Shown piece by piece: positions 46,321-54,510 of a stretch of 64,000 nt of DNA (its first letter is position 1; the number at the start of each line of letters is the position of its first letter). A program made the position numbers and the translations under genes. Below the pieces are notes generated by a model that saw only the letters and a list, made by a program, of their open reading frames with translations, ran no database searches and was not told the DNA's origin. Origin of the DNA: Pyrinomonadaceae bacterium (lineage in GTDB: Bacteria > Acidobacteriota > Blastocatellia > Pyrinomonadales > Pyrinomonadaceae); contig JAGOBH010000005.1 of the NCBI GenBank assembly GCA_017983495.1, positions 208,319-272,318 on the forward strand. Direction: 5' to 3'.

Positions 46321-47388
46321 TTGCGGAAATACATAAAATTCATCTTGCTGTTGCTGTTCACTGTAGCCATTTTCTGGTTCTTTGGCAGGAATCTCGATTG
46401 GCAGGCGGTGACGGCGAGTCTCAAAAAGGCTAACGCGTTCTACCTTGCGTTGGCTACATTAGGCATCTGTATAGGGTATTTTTTGCGTGCGGTCAGATGG
46501 CAGGTCTTGCTTGAGCCGATCACTGAGTCGAGTTTGAAAGAGCTTTTCGCAACGACGACGGTCGGATTTACGGCAATATTCCTGATCGGCCGAATGGGCG
46601 AGATCGTACGGCCGATGTGGCTGCCTATGCGTGACCGTCGCGTCCGTCCGTCTGCGGCTCTGGTTACGCTCGGGCTCGAACGTGTCTTCGATCTGGCGGC
46701 CCTTGCCTGCTTTTTCGCGGTTAATCTGCTCTGGTTCACGCCACAGCCGGGCCGCGAGCAGGAATTTCTTTATGTTGAGTGGGCCGGGTGGTTGATGCTC
46801 GCGAGTGTCATTTTTGGGTTTATCGCTCTCGTCATATTTCAACGCGTGTCGGCAAGATTTATCGACTGGTCCGAACGCGTAACAACCCGAACATGGATAC
46901 CGGTGCGGCTGCAAAAAATATTTTTGAGCGTTTTGACACAACTCGCGTCCGCCCTGGCGATACTGCGTGACTGGCGTCAGACCTTTTGGGTGTCGTTCTG
47001 GACGCTGATGTTATGGTTTGCTATCTCGATCCCGACATGGCTCGTCCTTGTAGCATTTGACCTGCCATTCACCTTTAGCGATTCGTTATTTATCATGGGG
47101 TTTGCGACCGTTAGTTCGGTCGTCCCGACACCCGGCGGAGCGGCCGGAGCTTTTCACACGGCAACGGCGGCGAGCATAATGTTTCTCCGAAACGACATGC
47201 GGGCAGAGGATGCGGCGGCGACCTCGATCGCGATGCATCTTGTATATTTTGCTCCGGCGGTCGTTTTCGGTTTATATTATTTCTTCCATGGTGATATAAG
47301 TATTGAGCGATTTAGAAGTTTGCTCTCGAGCGAAAACGCCGAGCGCGAGATCGAATCGGATTCTCCTGATTTTGAGCCCAGCAACTGA
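46321..47388 (+). CDS. Lysylphosphatidylglycerol synthase TM-domain / UPF0104 family protein
   Basis: A 355-residue protein with seven to eight hydrophobic segments, starting at a TTG codon. It has the flippase-like pattern FYLALATLGICIGYFLRAVR with the conserved Arg-Trp, FLIGRMGEIVRPMWLPM, ALVTLGLERVFDLAALA and SVVPTPGGAAGAFHTATAA. These match the glycosyltransferase-2/LPG-synthase integral membrane family that lacks the soluble transferase domain. It may move a lipid across the inner membrane. The substrate is unknown. Confidence 0.87.
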   Translation: MRKYIKFILLLLFTVAIFWFFGRNLDWQAVTASLKKANAFYLALATLGICIGYFLRAVRWQVLLEPITESSLKELFATTTVGFTAIFLIGRMGEIVRPMWLPMRDRRVRPSAALVTLGLERVFDLAALACFFAVNLLWFTPQPGREQEFLYVEWAGWLMLASVIFGFIALVIFQRVSARFIDWSERVTTRTWIPVRLQKIFLSVLTQLASALAILRDWRQTFWVSFWTLMLWFAISIPTWLVLVAFDLPFTFSDSLFIMGFATVSSVVPTPGGAAGAFHTATAASIMFLRNDMRAEDAAATSIAMHLVYFAPAVVFGLYYFFHGDISIERFRSLLSSENAEREIESDSPDFEPSN

Positions 47389-47398
47389 CAACTGACCT

Positions 47399-47902
47399 AT
47401 GCGCTGTCCATTTTGTTCACATATCGAAGATAAGGTGGTCGATTCGCGCGAATCGAAAGACGGAGATTCGATCCGCCGACGCCGCGAATGCCTCGGCTGC
47501 GGCCGGCGTTTCACGTCCTATGAACGGATAGACGAAATTCCGTACATGGTCGTCAAAAAGGACGGCAAGCGCGAGAGTTTTGAACGCAATAAGGTCCTCG
47601 CCGGGCTGTTTAGGGCGAGCGAAAAACGCCCGATCTCGACCGGACAATTGGAAACGATCGTCGATGAGGTCGAAAAGAACGTACAGGACTCGCTCGACCG
47701 CGAACTCGCGACGACTGAGATCGGCAAGATCATCATGCGTCGGCTGAAGGCTCTCGATAAGGTCGCGTACGTGCGGTTTGCGTCGGTTTACCTCGAATTT
47801 GCCGATGTGTCTGAATTTATGAACGAGTTGAAGGTACTCGTCGGTTCGCGGACACGCACGGCCCCTGCAACTGCCGCGGCTAAAAAGAAAAAGAAGAAAT
47901 AA
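47399..47902 (+). CDS. nrdR: Transcriptional repressor NrdR
   Basis: A 167-residue regulator of ribonucleotide reductase genes. The zinc ribbon is C3-P-F-C6 and C31-L-G-C34, followed by the ATP-cone domain (IPYMVVKKDGKRESFERNKV, ALFR-like GLFRASEKRPI). It represses nrd genes when dATP is high. The C-terminus is extended by a short basic tail (AAAKKKKKK). It begins 10 bp after the flippase-like gene. No nrd gene is in view. Confidence 0.96.
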   Translation: MRCPFCSHIEDKVVDSRESKDGDSIRRRRECLGCGRRFTSYERIDEIPYMVVKKDGKRESFERNKVLAGLFRASEKRPISTGQLETIVDEVEKNVQDSLDRELATTEIGKIIMRRLKALDKVAYVRFASVYLEFADVSEFMNELKVLVGSRTRTAPATAAAKKKKKK

Positions 47903-48009
47903 ACGCTATGAGAACGAGCCGTCAGGACCCGTCCCTAAGGGCTATGCGGATCTGCGCCTGAAAACCATACAATTGCCCTTTGCCGTCTATTTCCCTAAAA
48001 TAGAAGTTT

Positions 48010-50439
48010 ATGGAAAATGTTGAAGAATTCCCGGTGGCTCTCGGCGATAGCGACATACTTGAGCCGATGATGCAGATCCCATCGGAGTTGCCGGTTCTCC
48101 CGCTGCGCGACATCGTGATCTATCCGTTTATGATCGTTCCGCTGTTTGTCTCCCGCGACCGCTCGATCCGTGCCGTCGAACAGGCACTAGCCGAAAATCG
48201 AATGATCCTGCTGGTCTCGCAGAAAGACCTGAACAAAGAAGAGCCTGTCCAGGAAGATCTTTACAAGGTCGGAACCGTGGCGATCATCATGCGCATGCTA
48301 AAGCTGCCCGACGGGCGTGTTAGGATCCTGATCCAGGGCCTGTCGCGATGTCAGGTCGACTCGGTCAATGGAACCGGCGATTACGTGAAGGCAAATGTGA
48401 CGCCGATATCCGAGCCGCTTGCTCCGGACAATTCGTTAGAGGTCGAGGCACTTGTGCGAAATGTGCGTGGTTCGATGGAACGTGCCGCGAGCCTTGGCAA
48501 AAACATCTCGCCCGAGGTTCTGGCGATCATCGCAAATCTCGATGATGCCGGCCGCCTCGCCGACCTCTCGGCTTCAAATCTCGAATTAAAGGTTGAGGAC
48601 GCGCAGAGCGTTCTTGATATCTACGATCCGGTTCCGCGACTTCGCCGTGTGAACGACCTGCTGAGCAAAGAGATCGACGTGCTGACCGTCCAGCAGGAGA
48701 TCAATTCTCAGGCACGTGCCGATATTGACCGTTCGCAGCGAGAGTATTTTCTGCGGCAGCAGCTTAAGGCGATCCAGCAGGAACTCGGTGAGGGCAACGA
48801 GCTTTACGAGGAGATCGAGCTTTATCGCGACAAGATCCTCAAATCAAAAATGCCGGAAAATGCCGAAGAGGAAGCTCTGCGGCAATTAAAAAAGCTTGAG
48901 CGGATGCATCCCGACACGGCCGAGACCGCGACTCTGCGTAACTGGCTGGATATCATGACGGATCTGCCGTGGTCTGTTGCGTCGAAAGACAATCTGGTCT
49001 TACCGAAAGCCCAGAAGATACTCGACGAAGACCATTTTGGGCTGGAGCGCGTCAAGGAGCGCATTATCGAATCGCTCGCCGTTCGCAAGCTGATGGAAAA
49101 GCCCAAGGGATCGATACTCTGTCTCGTCGGACCTCCGGGAGTTGGCAAAACCAGCTTGGGCCGTTCTGTCGCGCGTGCACTGAACAGGAAATTTGTCCGG
49201 CTGAGTCTCGGCGGGTTGCATGACGAAGCCGAGATCCGTGGACATCGCCGCACATACGTCGGTGCCATGCCCGGCCGGCTGATCCAGGCCATTCAGCAGG
49301 CGGGAACCAATAATCCGCTGATCATGCTCGACGAGATCGACAAGGTCGGGGCCGATTTCCGCGGCGATCCGAGCTCTGCGTTGCTCGAGGTGCTCGACCC
49401 CGAGCAGAATTCGTCGTTCCGCGACAATTACCTCGGCGTCACCTTTGACTTGTCGAACGCGATGTTCATGACAACGGCGAACGTGCTCGACACGATCCAG
49501 CCGGCGTTGCGTGACCGAATGGAGATCATCTCGCTGTCGGGTTATACCGAAGAAGAAAAGCTCGAGATCGCCAAACGACATCTGATACCGAAACAGGTCG
49601 AAGAGAACGGGCTGTTGAAGAAAGACATCAAGTTCGACCGCAAGGCGATCGGGCGTATTGTCAGCGAATACACACAGGAGGCGGGACTTCGTCAGCTCGA
49701 ACGCGAGATCGGCAAGGTGTGCCGCAAGGTAGCACGACAAAAGGCCGAGCTTGAGGAAGATTTCAAACCGGTACAGGTCACGGTCGATAATCTTAAGTCG
49801 TTTTTGCGTGTGCCACGCATCTTTAACGAAGGTGCACTGAAAAAGGACGCGATCGGTACCGTTACCGGACTCGCGTGGACGGCGGTCGGCGGCGACATCT
49901 TGTTCATCGAGGCTTTGATGACAAAGGGCAAGGGCCGGCTGCAGTTGACAGGCCAACTTGGCGATGTGATGCAGGAGTCGGCACAGGCCGCATTCTCTTA
50001 CGCCAAGGCTCGCGCCAAGGATCTCGGTATTTCCGAAGAGACGCTCGAGGGGTACGACATCCACATCCATTTGCCCGAAGGCGCGATACCGAAGGACGGT
50101 CCGTCTGCCGGCATCACGATGGCGACGGCGATGGTCTCGGTACTCGCCCAGCGTCCGGTCCGAAAAGATGTGGCGATGACAGGCGAGATCACATTGCGTG
50201 GCAACGTGCTGCCGATCGGCGGAGTCAAAGAAAAACTGCTGGCTGCGCGGAGGGCCAAGATCAAGACAGTCATTTTGCCGGCACCGAATAAGCGTGATCT
50301 TGAGGACATGCCGCAGGAAGTTTTGGACGATCTGACGTTTATATTCGTGGAGAATGTGCTCGAAGTCTTCGAGGCGGCTCTCCGTGAACCGATCAAGAAA
50401 AAGGCGGAGCCGAAAAAAAGCGCAGTAAAAGCTGCCTGA
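48010..50439 (+). CDS. lon: ATP-dependent Lon protease
   Basis: An 809-residue cytoplasmic protease that degrades damaged and regulatory proteins. N-terminal LON substrate domain (LPVLPLRDIVIYPFMIVPLF), a coiled region to about residue 330, the AAA+ module with Walker A GPPGVGKTS and Walker B (ILMLDEIDK-type, PLIMLDEIDKVG), and the C-terminal Ser-Lys protease with the nucleophile in IPKDGPSAGITMA and the general-base Lys about 43 residues later. The length is as usual. It ends with a Lys-rich tail. Confidence 0.98.
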   Translation: MENVEEFPVALGDSDILEPMMQIPSELPVLPLRDIVIYPFMIVPLFVSRDRSIRAVEQALAENRMILLVSQKDLNKEEPVQEDLYKVGTVAIIMRMLKLPDGRVRILIQGLSRCQVDSVNGTGDYVKANVTPISEPLAPDNSLEVEALVRNVRGSMERAASLGKNISPEVLAIIANLDDAGRLADLSASNLELKVEDAQSVLDIYDPVPRLRRVNDLLSKEIDVLTVQQEINSQARADIDRSQREYFLRQQLKAIQQELGEGNELYEEIELYRDKILKSKMPENAEEEALRQLKKLERMHPDTAETATLRNWLDIMTDLPWSVASKDNLVLPKAQKILDEDHFGLERVKERIIESLAVRKLMEKPKGSILCLVGPPGVGKTSLGRSVARALNRKFVRLSLGGLHDEAEIRGHRRTYVGAMPGRLIQAIQQAGTNNPLIMLDEIDKVGADFRGDPSSALLEVLDPEQNSSFRDNYLGVTFDLSNAMFMTTANVLDTIQPALRDRMEIISLSGYTEEEKLEIAKRHLIPKQVEENGLLKKDIKFDRKAIGRIVSEYTQEAGLRQLEREIGKVCRKVARQKAELEEDFKPVQVTVDNLKSFLRVPRIFNEGALKKDAIGTVTGLAWTAVGGDILFIEALMTKGKGRLQLTGQLGDVMQESAQAAFSYAKARAKDLGISEETLEGYDIHIHLPEGAIPKDGPSAGITMATAMVSVLAQRPVRKDVAMTGEITLRGNVLPIGGVKEKLLAARRAKIKTVILPAPNKRDLEDMPQEVLDDLTFIFVENVLEVFEAALREPIKKKAEPKKSAVKAA

Positions 50440-50685
50440 TCGAAAATAAGTTCGCCAATGGTGACCGCGGTCACCTACAGGCTGCCTAAAGTCGGTTATT
50501 TTGACAGTATGTTCCGCAACTTGGTATCCTGTATTGGATATGCTGCTGATTTTGTGCCCTGCGGGGTGCAAACGGAACTTTTCCTTGACAGCAGCGTTTA
50601 ATTTATTTGTATTGAAATAGCGTAATGGTTCGCTGTGGAAATTCGCCCTAACCCCGAAGGATTTACAGGAGTATAGACGAACTTG
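50440..50685 (+). promoter_or_regulatory. Structured leader region before the transglycosylase gene
   Basis: This 246-bp gap holds a perfect 16-bp palindrome GGTGACCGCGGTCACC (50460-50475) just after lon. It also has GCTGCTG (about 50541) / CAGCAGC (about 50590) arms enclosing a GTGCCCTGCGGGGTGCA hairpin. The latter could be a leader RNA fold of the downstream gene. I could not match it to a known riboswitch class. Confidence 0.35.
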
Positions 50686-52479
50686 ATGAAAATTGCCGGT
50701 TATAAAGTTTTAGGTTTTACAGCATTATTAATAACAGTATTCAACTCGCTTGGGATAGCCCAGGTAACGAGTTCGAAATCGAGCAACGACACCCGCACGT
50801 CTGAAGTCGCAAAGGCTCAGGACGCCGTAAACGTCGTTTTGGCAGAATCTGGCAAAGCCTTTAAGGAAGCCCTTGTCGCATATGTCGACAACCGCCGTTC
50901 TGAGGCCGGATCGAAATTTAATCGCTCGGTCGAAGTTTTTCTTTATTCAACGCTCAATATTCAAAAAGATCAGCGTCTTCAGGGATGCTACAACCAGTTG
51001 ATCGAGACGGTCTACCGCATCGAATTTCCATCGGAGGCCCAGATGCCGCAGGTTCGCAATCTGGCAATGACCTGCGGATGGAATATCGAGGCTTCGCTGT
51101 CGGATGGCGTCGCTAAATTGGCTCGTCCATTCGAAAACGTAACGCCCAGCGAAACCGTAGCTGCGGTTGGCCCGAAAGCGGCTAATTCGGCCGGATTTGC
51201 CAATCAGCAGTTCGAACCGTCGCCGCTCGACGAACTTTCGCGTCTACAGTTGACGCCGGACGAAGAGCAGGTCGACAACAACCCCGTTGCTCAACAGCAG
51301 TATCAGTATATTCAGCAGGCTGTTGCCAATAAGTCGCTTGGATTTAGCTTCCAGGTGCACCCGATGATCCAGCAGTATATAAACTATTACCGCGGACGTG
51401 GACGCACGACGATGGAGATCGGCCTGTACCGTTCGGGTATGTTTATGAGCATGGCCCGCCGGATCTTTAGAGAAGAGGGCGTGCCGGAAAACGTTGCGTG
51501 GCTCGGCCAGGTCGAGAGTGCGTGGAAGCCAAGTGCAATGTCGCACATGGCTGCCTCGGGTCTCTGGCAGTTCATTCCCGGAACCGGTTCGCGTTTCGGC
51601 CTGCAGCGTACTGCTCATGTCGATGAGCGCAACAGTTTTGACGAGGCAACTCGTGCCTCAGCCCGTTACCTCAAGTTTCTGGCTAACCGCTACGGCGGCA
51701 ACTGGGAACTTGGAATGGCCGCATACAATTGCGGCGAGGGTAACGTAGATCGTGCGATCCGTCGTGCAGGCGTAGCTAACTTCTGGTTGGCATATCCGTA
51801 TCTGCCGCAGGAAACGCGAAACTACGTTCCGAATATCCTTGCGACGATCCTGATCGCGAACAACCCGAATCAGTACGGTTTTGGCCATATTCGTCCGGCT
51901 CCGTCGCTCAAATATGATCGTATCCGCGTTCCGGCGTCAACGAACCTCAATCTTTTAGCTCAGGCTTCGGATACGAGCGTTCAATACCTGCGGTATCTTA
52001 ATCCGCATCTGCGTACAAATTCGACTCCGCCCGTTCCTTACGTGATCAACGTTCCGGCCGGTAAGGCAAATGACGTCGTTGCACTTTTCCGCCGCATACC
52101 GGCGTCGAAGGTCAGCAACACCAGCCTTGCTAATTCTTCAGCCGGCGAATCGTGGCAGACGATCTCGAACCGAACCGGTGTCAGCGTCAATGAACTGATG
52201 GCCGCAAATCCAGGCATGACGACGCCGAAGGGCAAGGTCTTTGTTCCGGTCGCAGGCAACAAGGTCAACGTGACGTCGTATTCGCGTCCGACAAATCAGC
52301 CGATGAATGCTCCGGTCGCAAGTAACGTCCGCGTGGTAAAGGCAAAGGCTGGTGACACAGTCGCCAAGGTCGCTGAGCGTTACAACGCAAACCCGACCGA
52401 GGTTGCTAAGTATAATGGATTGCTGCCCAATTCGGTTCTGCCGGCCGGTCGCGAGATCAAGCTGCCGACTTCGAAATAA
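50686..52479 (+). CDS. Membrane-bound lytic transglycosylase with LysM domains (MltD-like)
   Basis: A 597-residue exported enzyme starting at the ATG (a TTG one codon earlier is also in frame). The signal peptide is MKIAGYKVLGFTALLITVFN to about residue 27. The SLT catalytic domain (residues about 260-380) carries the catalytic Glu in AWLGQVESAWKPSA, then GLWQFIPGTG and the YNCGEGNVDRAIRR block. Three LysM-like segments follow, including VKAKAGDTVAKVAERYNANP. It cleaves glycan strands of peptidoglycan to form anhydromuropeptides. Its intrinsic terminator follows. Confidence 0.92.
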   Translation: MKIAGYKVLGFTALLITVFNSLGIAQVTSSKSSNDTRTSEVAKAQDAVNVVLAESGKAFKEALVAYVDNRRSEAGSKFNRSVEVFLYSTLNIQKDQRLQGCYNQLIETVYRIEFPSEAQMPQVRNLAMTCGWNIEASLSDGVAKLARPFENVTPSETVAAVGPKAANSAGFANQQFEPSPLDELSRLQLTPDEEQVDNNPVAQQQYQYIQQAVANKSLGFSFQVHPMIQQYINYYRGRGRTTMEIGLYRSGMFMSMARRIFREEGVPENVAWLGQVESAWKPSAMSHMAASGLWQFIPGTGSRFGLQRTAHVDERNSFDEATRASARYLKFLANRYGGNWELGMAAYNCGEGNVDRAIRRAGVANFWLAYPYLPQETRNYVPNILATILIANNPNQYGFGHIRPAPSLKYDRIRVPASTNLNLLAQASDTSVQYLRYLNPHLRTNSTPPVPYVINVPAGKANDVVALFRRIPASKVSNTSLANSSAGESWQTISNRTGVSVNELMAANPGMTTPKGKVFVPVAGNKVNVTSYSRPTNQPMNAPVASNVRVVKAKAGDTVAKVAERYNANPTEVAKYNGLLPNSVLPAGREIKLPTSK

Positions 52480-52503
52480 GTAACGAATAAGTAGATCGAA
52501 TTA

Positions 52504-52535
52504 AAGCCGGAGCATAAAAGTGCTTCGGCTTTTTT
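52504..52535 (+). terminator. Transglycosylase gene terminator
   Basis: AAGCCGGAGCA and TGCTTCGGCTT pair with one bulge, followed by TTTTTTG, 25 nt after the stop. Confidence 0.88.
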
Positions 52536-52551
52536 GTGCGGGTAAATTGGC

Positions 52552-52588
52552 TTGACATCCTTTTCGTCTGTAACTATACTTGTTACAG
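52552..52588 (+). promoter_or_regulatory. rrf2 promoter with autoregulatory operator
   Basis: TTGACA (52552-52557), 17 bp, TATACT (52575-52580) is a consensus sigma-70 promoter. A perfect inverted repeat CTGTAAC-N7-GTTACAG (52568-52588) covers the -10. The start point falls at about 52587, so the ATG at 52591 is only about four bases downstream and the mRNA is almost leaderless. The repeat is the expected binding site of the Rrf2 dimer. Confidence 0.8.
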
Positions 52589-52590
52589 AT

Positions 52591-53016
52591 ATGGCGGCTA
52601 ACAGTCAATTTGCAATGGCGGTACACATCCTGACGATGCTCGCACGTTCCGGCGACGAGAACGTCAAGTCGGACTGCATTGCCGCCAGCGTTAATACGAA
52701 CGCGGTGGTTATCCGGCGGATACTCGGTCAGCTTGCTCAGGCAAAGCTGGTCGCGTCGCAGACCGGTGCATTCGGCGGAACCCGGCTTGCCCGCGACCCC
52801 CGAAACATAAGCTTGTGTGAGATCTATAAGGCCGTATCGTGCGGCGAAGTGTTTGCCTTGCACGGAAAGTCGCCGAATCAGGATTGTCCTGTTGGGAAGA
52901 ACATCGAGGCGGTGCTATGCACGCTGCAGAAAGAGATCGACAAGAGCGTGGGCGAGAAGCTGGGACAATACACTTTGCACAACGTTATCGAGCAGATCGA
53001 GGGCGTTTACGCTTAA
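52591..53016 (+). CDS. Rrf2-family transcriptional regulator
   Basis: A 141-residue winged-helix regulator. It starts at MAANSQFAMAVHILTMLARS and has the Rrf2 HTH with VNTNAVVIRRILGQLAQAKL and the wing GAFGGTRLARDP. Cysteines occur in CIAAS, SLCEIYKAVSC and the loop QDCPVGKNIEAVLC. They do not match the IscR [2Fe-2S] spacing clearly, but the C-P-V-G loop is typical of the thiol-sensing YwnA-like subgroup. It should repress itself and the following redox genes, since a second copy of its operator precedes them. An upstream start 13 codons earlier lies in the promoter and was rejected. Confidence 0.92.
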   Translation: MAANSQFAMAVHILTMLARSGDENVKSDCIAASVNTNAVVIRRILGQLAQAKLVASQTGAFGGTRLARDPRNISLCEIYKAVSCGEVFALHGKSPNQDCPVGKNIEAVLCTLQKEIDKSVGEKLGQYTLHNVIEQIEGVYA

Positions 53017-53033
53017 AATTTTTTTGAGCTGAT

Positions 53034-53054
53034 CTGTATCAAAGTAAGTTACAA
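53034..53054 (+). promoter_or_regulatory. Second Rrf2 operator ahead of the redox gene run
   Basis: CTGTATC-N7-GTTACAA differs from the rrf2 operator at two positions and keeps the 7-bp spacing. It lies 17 bp after the rrf2 stop and 22 bp before the small leader frame, so it is well placed to control the following genes. Confidence 0.6.
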
Positions 53055-53075
53055 ACGAGCGAACAAGAGGGAGTT

Positions 53076-53153
53076 ATGACAACGCTATTTATAAACTGGA
53101 CACCGCGGGCAATAGACCTGCTGCGGCTGTTCATGAGATTTATGGGCCTATGA
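53076..53153 (+). CDS. 25-residue reading frame with good RBS
   Basis: A short frame (MTTLFINWTPRAIDLLRLFM ...) is preceded by GAGGGAG at 2 bp and ends TGA at 53153. The peptide is hydrophobic in its C-terminal half (a helix such as a membrane anchor). It may be a regulatory leader peptide or the remains of a membrane gene (for example DoxX-like) lost from the operon. It is too short to classify. Confidence 0.4.
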   Translation: MTTLFINWTPRAIDLLRLFMRFMGL

Positions 53154-53189
53154 CGGCGAAAGATATTGCTTTCGCGTGAGGTGGTAAAG

Positions 53190-53816
53190 ATGAGAGAATT
53201 TGTAGAAAGGACGAAGACATATAGCGAGTATCTGGCGATGGTAGATGGACTGCTGGCCGAAGGAAAGACGACCGGGCCCGTCCAGTCCGAAGAAAAGACA
53301 CGGTTTACCGCACTTAACCGCCAGCGGATGAAACGGCTGGAAAAGACCTTTATGCCGGATAATGCGGCAAATGAGGCTGTCGCGGCACTGAACGTCGATT
53401 GGATCTGGTTGGTGATTACCGAAGGCTGGTGCGGAGACGCGGCTCAAAATCTGCCGGTGATCGAAAAGATCGCAGCAGCAAACGATGGAATACGGACGCG
53501 GTACGTTCTCCGTGATGAGAATCTCGAGCTTATGGACCAATTCCTGACGAACGGAGCCAGGTCGATACCGGTTCTGATCGGCGTTGATGCCAAATCCTAT
53601 AAGGTATTGGGCTCATGGCATTCGCGGCCGGCAAAGGGCCAGGAGTATTTTCTTGACCTTAAGGCTCAGGGCCTGACAAAGCCCGAAATAGATGAAAAGA
53701 TGCAGCGTTGGTACAACGAGGACAAGGGGCGATCGCTGCAGGCGGAATTTGTCGAGTTAACAAGCAATTGGTATAGCGGCGGTGCCCAAATAAGCGTTGC
53801 CGCTGGAACGAAATAA
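53190..53816 (+). CDS. Thioredoxin-like protein with a single active-site cysteine
   Basis: About 208 residues; the ATG at 53190 is preceded by GAGGT and begins MREFVERTKTYSEYLAMVDG. The thioredoxin-fold core is DWIWLVITEGWCGDAAQNLP, where the usual C-x-x-C is W-C-G-D, so one Cys is replaced by Asp, followed by RYVLRDENLELMDQFL and the cis-Pro in GARSIPVLIGVDAK. It may be a monothiol reductase, peroxidase-like or binding protein. A family of similar 'thioredoxin family' proteins is known in Bacteroidota and Acidobacteriota. Confidence 0.82.
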   Translation: MREFVERTKTYSEYLAMVDGLLAEGKTTGPVQSEEKTRFTALNRQRMKRLEKTFMPDNAANEAVAALNVDWIWLVITEGWCGDAAQNLPVIEKIAAANDGIRTRYVLRDENLELMDQFLTNGARSIPVLIGVDAKSYKVLGSWHSRPAKGQEYFLDLKAQGLTKPEIDEKMQRWYNEDKGRSLQAEFVELTSNWYSGGAQISVAAGTK

Positions 53817-53841
53817 CAAATAGAGAGGGGATACTACAGTA

Positions 53842-54510
53842 ATGAAATTTGCAGCAATTACCATACTTTCGGTCGCGGCTTTTATGTCGGCTTGTGCGGA
53901 TCCGGCGGCGAATAAACCCAAGGCAACGACATCAGCACCGAGCACGGCCAACTCGCCGGCTGCGGCGAACGCCAACCCAAGCAGCGTCGATGCAACCAAG
54001 GCCGGCGGCACGGCAATAGCTATCACGCCTGAGAATTCGAAGATCGAATTTACCGGTTCGAAGGTCACCGGGAAGCATGACGGTGGATTTAAGAAGTTTA
54101 CAGGCACGATCGATGTGGTCGGCGAAAAAGCGGAAACGAGCACAGTGAAGATCGACATCGACATGGCGTCTCTTTTCACGGACACGGACGGCCTTACCAA
54201 ACATATGCTGACGGCGGACTTTTTCGAGGTCGAAAAGTTCCCGAAAGCGACATTTGTCTCGACCAAGATAGTGCCCCCGGCGGGCGGAGCAGGCAGCTTT
54301 AACGTAACAGGAGATTTCGAGATCCATGGCGTTAAAAAGTCAATCACATTTCCGGCGACCATTCGCATCAGGCCCGAATTGGTCTCGGTACTTGCCGAGT
54401 TTTCGATCAATCGCAAGGATTTCGGCATTATTTATGCCGGCAAAGCTGATGACCTGATCCGTGATGACGTCGTGATCCGCATCGAACTGATGGTAAACAG
54501 GACAAAATGA
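53842..54510 (+). CDS. YceI family lipoprotein
   Basis: A 222-residue protein with a lipoprotein signal (MKFAAITILSVAAFMSAC, lipobox Cys18) and an Ala/Thr-rich linker, then a YceI beta-barrel: ITPENSKIEFTGSKVTGKHD, MLTADFFEVEKFPKATFVST and ITFPATIRIRP. YceI proteins bind isoprenoid or other hydrophobic ligands in a lipocalin-like barrel. It overlaps the next gene by 4 bp (ATGA). In this operon it may handle a quinone-like compound. Confidence 0.9.
   Translation: MKFAAITILSVAAFMSACADPAANKPKATTSAPSTANSPAAANANPSSVDATKAGGTAIAITPENSKIEFTGSKVTGKHDGGFKKFTGTIDVVGEKAETSTVKIDIDMASLFTDTDGLTKHMLTADFFEVEKFPKATFVSTKIVPPAGGAGSFNVTGDFEIHGVKKSITFPATIRIRPELVSVLAEFSINRKDFGIIYAGKADDLIRDDVVIRIELMVNRTK

Noticed and set aside
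49000..50571. 523-codon frame opposite lon
   Set aside because: It is the reverse complement of lon and shows no domain.
50541..50680. c-di-AMP (ydaO) riboswitch before the transglycosylase gene
   Set aside because: The conserved core sequences of that class were not found, so it is listed only as a structured leader candidate.
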